Shown in pieces: positions 1 to 8,960 of a stretch of DNA of 64,000 nt. This DNA is from CAWBVG01 sp963792175 (GTDB lineage Bacteria > Acidobacteriota > Vicinamibacteria > Vicinamibacterales > CAVVIG01), in the NCBI GenBank assembly GCA_963792175.1, contig CAWBVG010000055.1, forward strand, positions 12,649-76,648, read 5' to 3'. Below the pieces are notes generated by a model. That model saw only the letters and a program-made list of their open reading frames with translations, searched no databases and was not told where the DNA came from. Every line of letters starts with the position of its first letter. Positions within the stretch are counted from its first letter, which is position 1. Both the position numbers and the translations under genes were made by a program.

Positions 1-491
1 CCGCCTCCAGAGTTCCCAGGTTCAATGACAGCGCGGTTTCCAATCCAGGAAGCGTGATGACGATGTTGTTCGCGACGCGGTCGATTGCTGGGACGACAGC
101 ACTGAGTTGTTCGGATAGTAGAAATCGTCACCGATCACGAAGAGAAAGCCGCCGTTACCGCCTGAATGATCGATCGTAAAGTTCGCGCCCATCAGCGTCA
201 CGCCAGGCGGCGTCGGCTCGAACACAAAACCCCCATCGGCCGCCACCCCTTCGAAATCGACGGTGCTGAAACTGATTCCGCTCGTGCCGCTGCGAAGGCC
301 GCCTCATTGGTATAGGTGATCGTCGCCGCACCGGCGAGCGCGGCGGTTGTGAGAGTTATGGCGGCTGCGAGCGCCGCGGAAATCGCAAAGGACCGGGCAT
401 TCGGATCCCCCAAGCTTCGCCGAGCCTGCGGGCTCAGCCGACACAGTGTCTGGGGCAGCACGCCTTCTTGCAACCGAAATGTCTGCCGCAA
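1..491 (-). CDS. Secreted protein, C-terminal part beyond the window edge (frameshifted)
   Basis: A hydrophobic signal-like segment (ISAALAAAITLTTAALAGA, encoded near 330-390) is followed by TITYTNEAAFAAA and, after a frame change near 280, GISFSTVDFEGVAADGGFVF. A second frame change near 105 leads to VVPAIDRVANNIVITLPGLE. The three pieces read as one exported, beta-rich protein. The style resembles PEP-CTERM-anchored extracellular proteins, but the C-terminus lies outside the window, so the anchor cannot be seen. The start is uncertain: the ATG at 491 gives an unusually long pre-signal region. No function can be assigned. The two breaks look like single-base indels because sensible sequence continues in another frame. 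Confidence 0.45.
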
Positions 492-725
492 TCGATTTTC
501 CTGGTATTACCAGCAGACTAAAGGCTTCCAACGGACGGCTGAGGTTGACAGATGGACGCCGAAGGTTCAGCGCGACGATGTGACGCGACTCGCGCAAAGG
601 GTTTCTGCAAACGTTCTGTGACGATGTTCGGCTGGCACGCCGGTTTGACTGCGCAAGTAGCGCCTAATCCCGTCCGGATCTCACGCCGATACGAAAAACA
701 GCGTGAGCCATCCTGGGAGGCCGCA

Positions 726-1326
726 GTGGGAAGCTTCTTGAGTCGAGTGACGTCAGCTCTTGCCGTTGTTGCCACAGCCGTATCGGTGCTCTCCGCCGGC
801 GAGAATCCGCAGCAGGCCTTTGCGAAAAACTGGGAAGGCAGAACCGTCGTGCTCAAGCAGTCGCTGTACACGCTCGTGTACGACGAACGAAGCCGAATCG
901 GCAAGGTGCGGGAAGGCAAGCGCGACGGCCTCACCGTCGTCACGCCATTTGAAGGCACCTACCTTCAATTCGACGGCCGCCGCGGCCGCGACGATATCAA
1001 GGAGACCGAGCCGCAACGTCTCAAGGATGCCGTCGCGACCACCTATATCAGCGACGCCTTGTTCGAGCTCGAGGCCAGCCGGACCATCGTGCCGATCGTC
1101 GTCAACCGGCACGACGCGGGCGTCGAGTGCGTGGTCAGGAAAGTCCAGCTGGATCGCTACAGCGTGAGAGCTCCTCCTGGCGTCACCCGGCGGCGTCGAC
1201 GGCGATCAGGATTCGCTCACGTCGCTCACCGTCAAATGGCCGATCCCGCTCTCGAAGTCGTTGAGCGAACGCGATTCGATTGAGAATCTGATTCGGCGGT
1301 TCGTCGAGATCAAGCAGACCCGCTGA
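726..1326 (+). CDS. Exported hypothetical protein with signal peptide (one frameshift)
   Basis: I do not recognise the family. The GTG at 726 is chosen because it places a signal peptide (FLSRVTSALAVVATAVSVLS) at the N-terminus. The mature part is polar, with the stretch GRTVVLKQSLYTLVYDE near residues 40-55. The frame is lost near 1165; in the next frame the protein continues plausibly (VDGDQDSLTSLTVKWPIPL) to a TGA at 1324-1326. With that correction it is about 200 residues and probably periplasmic or lipid-free secreted. It converges with the minus-strand gene ending at 1333, leaving only 6 bp between the stops. Confidence 0.55.
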
Positions 1327-1332
1327 TGGTCC

Positions 1333-4024
1333 TCATCGATCCGGTCGCCGGACGATGCGGGCGCCCTGAAAAATCAGTGGCGCAGGCCCCGAGGGCGACA
1401 GTGGCACCGTCGTGAGGGTCAGGGAGTTCACGCCGTCGCGCACGATTCTGGACGGCAGCACGACGTCACACGCCGTTCGCTCGCCGAGCTCACACCTCCC
1501 AACCATCTCCCCGTTGAGCGACGCGTCGAGGCGCGCCGGCATTCTCGCGAAGTCGAGCGACAGCTGGTAGCTGTAACCGGCCGCGAGCGGCAGGAGCAGC
1601 GTGCCGCGGCCGGCGGCGCGCCGAACGCGGCCGGTCGGGGTGCGTTCCGAATCACGCCATCCGCTCCCGAAGTAGGCTTCGGACTCGAAATCGGGTCTGA
1701 CGGCCGCCCGGTCGCTATCCGCCGCGAACAGCGGTGGCGGGCGATGCGCGCAAAGCGTGACATTCGATTCCTTGCCGCCGTTCCGGACCCGGGCGCGCGC
1801 CTGTGACGGCGGATTGTCGACCGCCATGCGAAACAACGGACGACCGTAGACGTTGCGCGTCAGCTCGGTGGCGAGCGTGACCATGCCATCCGCACTCACG
1901 GTGCGGCTGACCCGACGGGCGACACCCGCTGCCAGCATCTCGTCCACTCCCGCGTTCGGTCCGATCGACGACGCCGGAAGCTCCGTTTCGATCGTGACCG
2001 AGCCAACTTCCGGCACGGTGGCGAGCCAGCTGCCTGTCGAGAGAACCGGCGCGATGTCGGTCCAGCGATCGGTTGTGATCTCGACGCACGGCGACTCGGC
2101 TTTGAACTCGTAGATCGCGGCTTCCGGCTCGACGCGAAGTGCACTGCCAGACGGAAATTCAAGCGTTCGCCAGAGTGTGCCGTCGGCGTTGAAGACGGCC
2201 AGGGCGAGGCCTTTGCCGACGTCGGCGATCGTGCGACCGCCGAACTCGACCCGCGCGCCGCTTTTGTCGGCCGTCGCGCTGACTGGACCGGGGAACGGCG
2301 GAGCGGCTGTCGCCAGCGTGCCGCGATCGACCGGCAGCCAGAGCTCGTCATCCGCCTCGCGCACGACACGCACCGAACCAGGAGCCGCCAGCGCGAAGAC
2401 GGCAAACGGATGGTTCCGCGGCATGGTGGCGGCGGTCTGATGTCGATCGACGGCAGAGAATTCGAACGGCAGCGCGCTGTACGCGGCCGCCCCGGCGATC
2501 ACGGTGCCGCGCGGCAGCGATCGCAGCCATTGGGCGAGTGACGGTCCCGCAACCGCCGCGCGCTCGAACGACAAGCCCTGCGCACCGAAAAACGTGGCCG
2601 CGCGGCCGAACGCGAAGACTCGACGGCCGGCCCGCGACGCCTCGCGCACGACGCGGGGGTCGAATGGAATGCGCCCGATCCCACGGCCTGGACCACCTTC
2701 CCCCGTGACCTCGTAGTACAGCAGCGCCATGTCGAAGAAATAGTCCTCGGCGACGATCGCCGATCGATCCGGCAGTTGCGCGAACAGGCTTCGGAAGAAC
2801 CGTCCTTCTTCCACCTGGCTGCTCCGATCGAGTTCCGCGTAGTTGGCGTGCACATTCAGCACGGGGATTGCGGACATCGCGATCGTGGCAATCGCGGTGA
2901 CGCCGACGCGGATCGCGCGCGGGGAATCGACGACTCGGCTGGCGGCGTCAGCGCCGAGCGCGACGAGCGGCCACAGCAGAACCACGATCGGGTTGATGAA
3001 TCCTTTCAGGTCGCCGGACAGGTTCACGACCATCGCGAGGCTGCCGAGCGCCGCCCCTGCCACCAGAATCCCAGCGCTGTCCGGCCGCCTGACGATGACG
3101 AGCAGGCCGCCGGCCAGGAACAGGACCCCAAGGTGCCGAGATCACGAGCGATGACGGACAGCACGACGGGAGCTGCTCGGTGAGGACGGTGCGCGGGCTG
3201 AACGCGAATCGCTGTGTGGCAAACCGCTGCGCGGTCACAACCGCGTACAGCTCGGAGAGCGAGATCGCGCGGCTCTCCAGATGCGGGGCGCCCTGCGACG
3301 TTCGCAGGAGGATGAAGCCGTACTGCGAAACACCCAGAATCCCGATGACAACGGCGACGAGAATGACCCGCAGGTCTCGAGCAGGTCGGCGTGCCGGCGA
3401 CACGGTGCAGCCCTAAAGGGCTGCGCGACGTCGTCGTCTTCGCGCGCGCTCGACGGTCGGCGATCCCGCCACAGGACGAACACGATCGCGGCGGGAATCA
3501 ATCCGACGATGGTCAGATGATTGCCCAGACCGAGCCGAAAAGGCGGCGACGGCGGCAAGAAGGTACGCGCTGCCGCCCCTGGCGCTCCACGTCAGGAGCA
3601 GGGCGATGGTGAGCGCCACCATGACGGCCGCGAGGCTGTAGACCTCGGCGATCAGCCCATTTCGCCAGAAGCTCGCGCCTGTGGCGAGACCGAGACTCGC
3701 ACAGACGGCAGCCCAGCGCGCCGCTCCCAGCTGTCGCGCGATTGCGTAGGCGAGCACACACGCCACGGCCGCCATCACCGCCGAAAAGAGATTCGCCCGA
3801 TAGGCGATCGTTCGAATCGGCAGCTTGACGAAGAGATGCGAGAGGAGCACGTACAGCGGATAGCCGGGCGGGTGAGCGGTGCCGAGGACGTAGCCGAGGA
3901 ACTGGAATTTCGGCGTGTCCTCGGGCCCGCCGAAGTCCGGCTGCAGCGTCACAAGATAGAGGGCCAGGGCCGCGACGCCGATGGCCAGCGCCCACAGAGT
4001 CTCGCGCGCGCGGGACGCTCGCAT
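1333..4024 (-). CDS. DUF2723 membrane protein, glycosyltransferase-like (three frameshifts)
   Basis: The N-terminus has alternating hydrophobic helices and the DUF2723 signature around PDFGGPEDTPKFQ and GTAHPPGYPLYVLLSHLF (residues 30-65). DUF2723 is related to GT-C protein O-mannosyltransferase-type enzymes, so an integral membrane sugar transferase using a lipid-linked donor is likely; the substrate is unknown. The C-terminal third is soluble and beta-rich. Frame changes near 3560, 3410 and 3160 split about 897 residues into four readable pieces. The ATG at 4022-4024 follows the xylonate dehydratase stop by 16 bp, suggesting co-transcription. A REP-like palindrome (3407-3424) lies inside the gene and encodes VAQPFRAA in a loop. 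The large C-terminal domain is not one I recognise. Confidence 0.7.
3407..3424. repeat. REP-like palindrome inside the DUF2723 gene
   Basis: Perfect 8-bp arms GCAGCCCT/AGGGCTGC around AA. The same core (GCAGCCCTTCAGGCTGC) is in the intergenic element at 48726-48870. Here it is translated as AQPFRAA between membrane segments, close to one of the frame changes of the host gene. Confidence 0.65.
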
Positions 4025-4040
4025 CACGCCAGGAAGACGC

Positions 4041-6021
4041 TCACGCCCGGCGATCGATCGCCGGAAGACCGGCGTTGATGATCTTGATGATCCGGTCGAC
4101 ATCGTAGACGCAGCCCGCCCACGGTCCGCCGCTCGCCGCCTGCAGCGCCGCCCAGAGCCGCGTGTCGTCCGGCAGATCGGCATGCGCGCGAAGCCCCGGA
4201 TGGGCGGGACGATCGGCCAGCAGCTGACGAGCCTCTCCGGCATCGAGCTCTCGTCCGCCGGCCGCAACCAGATTCACGTGTCCCGTCAGATCCCGCCGGT
4301 CGACGACGATGTCGATGACGTCGCCGTCCATCACTTTGCCGATCGGCCCGCCCGCCAGCGCCTCGGGTCCGACATGTCCGATGCAGGCGCCGGTCGACAC
4401 GCCGGAGAAGCGGCCATCCGTGACGAGCGCGACCGTCTTGCCCCATGGGAGGTACTTCAGGGCAGACGTGACCTGGTAGGTTTCCTCCATCCCCGTGCCG
4501 AGCGGTCCGGCGCCGATCAGCACGATCACGTCGTTGGGCTTGATCGGCGTGGTCATCGGTGCCTTTGATGGCCGCGATCGCGTCGTGCTCCGACACGAAC
4601 ACCCGTGCCGGTCCGCGATGCCGGTACACGTTGTCGTCGTCCACGACCGCCGGATCGATCGCCGTCGCCTTGATCAACGAGCCTTCCGGCGCGATGTTGC
4701 CTCCCGGGAAGACGACCGTGCTCGCCAGACCGTTCGCGCGCGCGGCGTCGGCGTCCATGATCACGCGGTTCGGATCGACGCGGTCGGACTCCTGCAGACG
4801 CGCGCGCGCCGCTCGCCGCCGATCGCTGGCTTCCCACCAATCGAGCACCGCGCCGAGCTTTTCGCCGGTGACCGTGAGGACATCCAGATGGAGCAGACCC
4901 ATCCGTCGCAGGTGGAGCATCACTTCGGGCACGCCGCCCGCCATGAACACCTGCACCGTCGGATGATTGACCGGGCCGTTCGGCAGGGCGTCCACCAGAC
5001 GCGGCGTCATCCGGTTGATCCGGCGCCAGTCCTCGACCGTGGGTCGCTCGAGGCCGGCGGCGTACGCCAGCGCGGGAAGATGCAGCAACAGGTTCGTCGA
5101 ACCTCCGAACGCGGCGTGGATCAGCATCGCGTTCTCGATCGCGTGCGGAGTCAGGATCGTCGCGAGCGGAATCCGCTGGTCGACGAGCCCCACCAGCGCC
5201 GTGGCCGACCGGCGCGCCATGTCGAGCCAGATCGGCTCGCCGGACGGGCAGAGCGCGCTGTGCGGCAGGGTCATCCCGAGTGCCTCGGCGATCACCTGAG
5301 ACGTCGCGGCAGTTCCCAGGAACTGACAGCCGCCTCCGGGCGTGCCGCACGCACGGCAGCCCATCGCCGCCGCGTCGTCGAGCGCGATGAGACCGTGCGC
5401 GAAGCGCGCGCCAATCGTCTGGACCTTTCCGGCGTCCTCGCCGTCGATCGCCGGCAGCGTGACGCCGCCGGGGACGACGATGCCGGGCAGGTGACGGCAG
5501 CCGGCCAGCGCCAGCATCGTGGCGGGCAGCCCTTTGTCGCACGTCGCGATGCCGATGACGCCGGCGCGGCGAGGCAGCGATCGAATCAGACGCCGCATCG
5601 TGATCGCTGCGTCGTTGCGATACGGCAGGCTGTCGAACATTCCTACGGTGCCCTGCGTCCGCCCGTCGCACGGATCGCTGCAGGACGCGGCGAACGGCAC
5701 CACACCCGCATCGCGCAGCGTTTCGGCCGCTGCCCTGACCAGCAGCCCGATCTCCCAGTGTCCGGTATGGAATCCCAGCGCGACCGGCCGCCCATCGTCG
5801 CCGCGCAGGCCGCCCTGCGTGCTGACGATCAGGACCTGCGGTCTGTTCACGTCGGCAGGGTTCCATCCCATGCCGGCGTCCTGCGTCATGCCGAAGAGGT
5901 TGCCGCTCGGCTCCGAGAGCAGCATCTCGGGCGTGATCGGGAGCCGGCCTTCCGGTCCGCGCGCCTTGGTGCGCGTGGTCGCAAAGTGCTCGGCGGTGCC
6001 GACGATGCGTTCGAGGTCCAT
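4041..6021 (-). CDS. D-xylonate dehydratase, YagF/YjhG family (one frameshift)
   Basis: An IlvD/Edd-superfamily iron-sulfur dehydratase that converts D-xylonate (or a similar aldonate) to 2-keto-3-deoxy-xylonate. The match to E. coli YagF/YjhG runs from end to end: SGNLFGMTQDAGMGW, GFHTGHWEIG, SLPYRNDAAITMRRLIRSLP. Cluster-ligand cysteines are in ASCSDPCDGR, GIATCDKGLP and GCRACGTPGGGCQFLG. The frame shifts near 4557; the next frame supplies GAGPLGTGMEETYQ, GRFSGVSTGACIGHVGPEA and LPDDTRLWAALQ, ending in INAGLPAIDRRA. The total of about 660 residues is normal for the family. Its ATG overlaps the FAH gene's stop by one base (TGATG at 6021), so the two enzymes of consecutive steps are translationally coupled. 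Confidence 0.9.
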
Positions 6022-6839
6022 CAGCGGGCGACTTCGTTTTCGAGGGTCAGATCGCCGATCGTGATGCGGACGTGATCGCCGCCTGCCAGCGAAAAGTCGT
6101 CCGGAGGCACGATTCCTGTGCCGGTCATGAGAAAGACGCCGTGTGGGAAATCGAGCTCCTTGCGCAGGTAGTCGACCAACTCCCGCAGCGGACGCTTGAT
6201 TCGCGAGGTGCGGGTTTCGCCGGCGAAGATGGCGTGGCCGTCCCGCGTGACCGCGAGCTCGATCGAAAGGTTACTGAGCGTGTCGGCCTCGCAGAGCGAT
6301 ATTCCGGGTCCGAGCGCGCACGCGCCGTCGTAGATCTTGGCCTGAGGCAGATAGAGCGGGTTCGCTCCTTCGATGTCCCGCGAGGAGACGTCGTTGCCGG
6401 CGCAGAACCCGACAATTTCGCCTCGAGCGTTGATCACCAGCGTCAGCTCCGGCTCCGGCACGTTCCAGCGGCTGTCGCGACGAATGCGTATCGGCATCGC
6501 ATGACCCGATACGCGCCAACCCACCGCTTTGAAGAACAGCTCGGGCCTCTCGGCATCGTAGACGCGCGAATAGAGGTCGCTGACGGTCGACTCCGCTTCT
6601 CGCGCTTCGCGGCTTCGCAAATAGGTGACACCTGCCGCCCACACTTCAGTGGACGGATCGACGGGTGCGACGAGCGGCCCCGACGCTGTCACGTCTGTTC
6701 CGACGATCCCGCGAAGGAAGGACGGAATCGTCGCGTTCGGCAGATCGAGGAGCCGCCGCAGCTCGAAATCGTCGGGCAACAGCCGGCCGTCCAACGCCCA
6801 CCGTGAACCGTCCGCGACCTGGTGCCTGGTCAGATACAC
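6021..6839 (-). CDS. FAH-family 2-keto-3-deoxy-sugar-acid dehydratase
   Basis: An intact 272-residue protein of the fumarylacetoacetate hydrolase fold. Metal-binding acids are visible in NVPEPELTLVI and GNDVSSRDIEGANPLYLPQ; the GACALGPGI and MTGTGIVPPDDFSL motifs are typical of the 2-keto-3-deoxy-D-arabinonate/xylonate dehydratase (XylX, KdaD) branch. Next to the xylonate dehydratase its likely role is 2-keto-3-deoxyxylonate to alpha-ketoglutarate semialdehyde, the second dehydration of the Weimberg route. It starts 9 bp after the GH67 gene ends and its stop overlaps the dehydratase ATG. Other FAH activities (fumarylpyruvate hydrolase, decarboxylase) are possible from sequence alone; the context favours sugar-acid metabolism. 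Confidence 0.82.
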   Translation of the reverse strand: MYLTRHQVADGSRWALDGRLLPDDFELRRLLDLPNATIPSFLRGIVGTDVTASGPLVAPVDPSTEVWAAGVTYLRSREAREAESTVSDLYSRVYDAERPELFFKAVGWRVSGHAMPIRIRRDSRWNVPEPELTLVINARGEIVGFCAGNDVSSRDIEGANPLYLPQAKIYDGACALGPGISLCEADTLSNLSIELAVTRDGHAIFAGETRTSRIKRPLRELVDYLRKELDFPHGVFLMTGTGIVPPDDFSLAGGDHVRITIGDLTLENEVAR

Positions 6840-6848
6840 GGTGAGATC

Positions 6849-8951
6849 CTACCGCCTGGCCTGGAAGTAGCGGACGCACTTGTCGCGCCACGCGGCCGCA
6901 TCTTGCGTTTGACGATGAAGCTCTGGCGAGCACGGCCTGGTACCGTTCCTCATCCACTTTCCCGCGCAGTCGTCGTCCAGCGCGTTTCGAGTGCCTTCGC
7001 CTCGTCGGCCCCGCGACTGTACGACTGGACCAGCTCGTCCCACAGCGTCCGTCCCGACTTCATGCGGTAATCCCAGGGCAGGTGATGAAACCACAAGAGC
7101 AGCGCGTCGGGAGTGGTCGCGGGATTGCTCCACAGCTCGCGCAGCGGCGAGCGGTACTGTTCCACCGCGCCACTGCCGCGGCGCGTGCGATCGTAGCCGA
7201 TGCCCGACGCGTCGGCGTGGTGATAGTAGGTGGCGGACCAATCCGCCCGGCGCGGATCCGTGTTCTCGGGCATCGGCGCGTAGTGGTCGCCGCCAATCAG
7301 GTGATGGAGCCCGAGCGGCATGGTGTAGTGCACGAATGCCTCGCGCGAGTCGAGCATCATCGAACGGATGGTCGCCCGCAGCTCGGGCGCGTGGCCCCAG
7401 GTCATCGCGATCCATTCGTCCGCGATCGCGCCGGCGCTCAGATCCGGATCCCAGGCCAGCCGGCCGAAGGCGTACCAGTTGGCCTGCCCGAAATCGTGGC
7501 CGGTCCAGTTGGCGTCGCGCCCGGTGTTGGCGACACCGGCAATGCCGGTCCGTGGCCTTGCTCTCGAGCGTTCCGTCAATCACCTTCGTCACGGTCGAAC
7601 CGGTGCCCTTGGCGTAGGTGTCGGCGTCCAGGAACTCCTTCCACATCGGCGCCAGGTAGACGAGATGATTCGACTGGCCGAGGTACTCCTGCGTGATCTG
7701 CAACTCCGCCATCAGCGGCGTCTTCGGCATCGCGCCGAACAGCGGATGAAACGGCTCGCGCGGCTGGAAGTCGAGCGGTCCGTTCTTGACCTGCGCGAAG
7801 ACGTTCTCGCGGAACCGTCCGTCGAGCGGCACGAACTCCATGTACGCGCGCTTGACGCGATCGGGGTCGACCTTTTCGTCGTAGACGAACGCGCGCCACA
7901 TGACGATGCCGGCGTGCGGCGCCACGGCGTCGGCCAGCACGTTCGCGCCGTCAGCGTGCGTGCGGCCGTAGTCCTGCGGACCGGGCTGCCCTTCGCTGTT
8001 GGCTTTGACGACGAACCCGCCGAAGTCGGGAATGAGCGTGTAGATCTCGTCCGCCTTTTCCCGCCACCACCGTGCGACCGCGGGGTCGAGCGGATCGTCG
8101 GTCGTCAGGCTGCCGAGCATCTTGGGAGCCGCGAAGTTGGCGGCCAGATACACGCGGATGCCATAGGGCCGGAAGATGCGAGCGATGGCCGCGGCTTTCT
8201 CGAGAAGCGGTGCGGTCAGCGACTGCGGGTTCGCGTTGACGCTGTTGATGACGGTGCCGTTGATGCCGATCGACGCGTTGGCGCGCGCGTAGTCCACGAG
8301 CCGCCGATCGACGCGATCGGGCCACCACAGCGAGCCGCCGGCGTAGCCGCGCTCGATGGTGCCGTCGAGATTGTCCCAGTGATTCAGCAGCCGGCGATCG
8401 AGCCGTGGACGCTCGACGATGTCGAGGCCTGCAAGCGGCACCCGAGTCTGAATCAGTCGAAGAAAATGGAACGTGCCGTACAGCGCCCCCGCCTCGCCCG
8501 CCGATGCGATGACCGTGACGGCATGGCCGGCGACGCTCGCCGAGCGAATGACATAGCCCTCGTGACCGGCGCGTGCGAGCGCGTCCGTCCATCCGAGCGC
8601 GGCGACCAGCGGCGACGACGACGGTGTGCCGACGATCACCGCGCCGTCGGTTGACGGGCGGTCCACCCGCGCGGCGTCCACGCCCAGCAGTCCCTGCAAT
8701 CCGCGCTGCAGTTCGGAAACGATCGTCGCGCCCGTCGGAGATCGGGACTCCACCACGATCGCCGTGGCGGATCGCCGGTATGCGGTGCGCTGGGAGTCGG
8801 CCAGCGGCACATACCTGAGCCAGAGGTCGTACCCGGTCTCGGCGCGGAGGTTTACGGTCAGCGCCCCGCGACGGCAGCCACGAAAACACGAAAACACGAA
8901 AAAGATCGAGGTTTGGTTTCGTGACTTTCGTAGTTTCGTGGCGGTAGTCAT
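6849..8951 (-). CDS. Alpha-glucuronidase, GH67 (frameshifts; repeat-derived N-terminus)
   Basis: Releases 4-O-methyl-glucuronic acid from glucuronoxylan oligosaccharides. The N-terminal GH67 domain begins at LRAETGYDLWLRYVPL and the catalytic barrel follows (RLLNHWDNLDGTIERGYAGG). The likely acid is the Glu in KANSEGQPGPQDYG; the base pair Asp/Glu is in KNGPLDFQPREPFHPLFG. Frame changes near 7570, 6955 and 6925 are bridged by convincing sequence (NTGRDANWTGHDFGQANWY, then HRQTQDAAAWRDKCVRYFQ). About 700 residues is normal. The first 25-30 codons of the open frame come from the AT-rich repeat at 8878-8941, so the true start and any signal peptide cannot be placed. It lies directly after the membrane protein gene ending at 8961. 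Confidence 0.85.
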   Translation of the reverse strand: MTTATKLRKSRNQTSIFFVFSCFRGCRRGALTVNLRAETGYDLWLRYVPLADSQRTAYRRSATAIVVESRSPTGATIVSELQRGLQGLLGVDAARVDRPSTDGAVIVGTPSSSPLVAALGWTDALARAGHEGYVIRSASVAGHAVTVIASAGEAGALYGTFHFLRLIQTRVPLAGLDIVERPRLDRRLLNHWDNLDGTIERGYAGGSLWWPDRVDRRLVDYARANASIGINGTVINSVNANPQSLTAPLLEKAAAIARIFRPYGIRVYLAANFAAPKMLGSLTTDDPLDPAVARWWREKADEIYTLIPDFGGFVVKANSEGQPGPQDYGRTHADGANVLADAVAPHAGIVMWRAFVYDEKVDPDRVKRAYMEFVPLDGRFRENVFAQVKNGPLDFQPREPFHPLFGAMPKTPLMAELQITQEYLGQSNHLVYLAPMWKEFLDADTYAKGTGSTVTKVIDGTLESKATDRHCRCRQHRARRQLDRPRFRAGQLVRLRPAGLGSGSERRRDRGRMDRDDLGPRARAAGDHPFDDARLARGIRALHHAARAPSPDWRRPLRADAREHGSAPGGLVRHLLSPRRRVGHRLRSHAPRQWRGGTVPLAAARAVEQSRDHSRRAALVVSSPALGLPHEVGTDAVGRAGPVVQSRGRRGEGTRNALDDDCAGKWMRNGTRPCSPELHRQTQDAAAWRDKCVRYFQARR
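8878..8941. repeat. CACGAAAA-word repeat with inverted arms
   Basis: Tandem CACGAAAA words at 8878-8902 are mirrored by TTTCGTGACTTTCG and TTTCGTGG at 8917-8941. The outer arms CCACGAAA (8878-8885) and TTTCGTGG (8934-8941) are perfect complements. It is AT-rich against a GC-rich background and overlaps the 5' end of the GH67 open frame. Confidence 0.65.
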
Positions 8952-8960
8952 AGGATTGTG

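Noticed and set aside
4495..6075. 526-codon open frame on the plus strand opposite the xylonate dehydratase
   Set aside because: It is antisense to a well-matched enzyme, rich in Arg/His/Asp low-complexity, and has no recognisable domain; long shadow frames are expected at this GC content.
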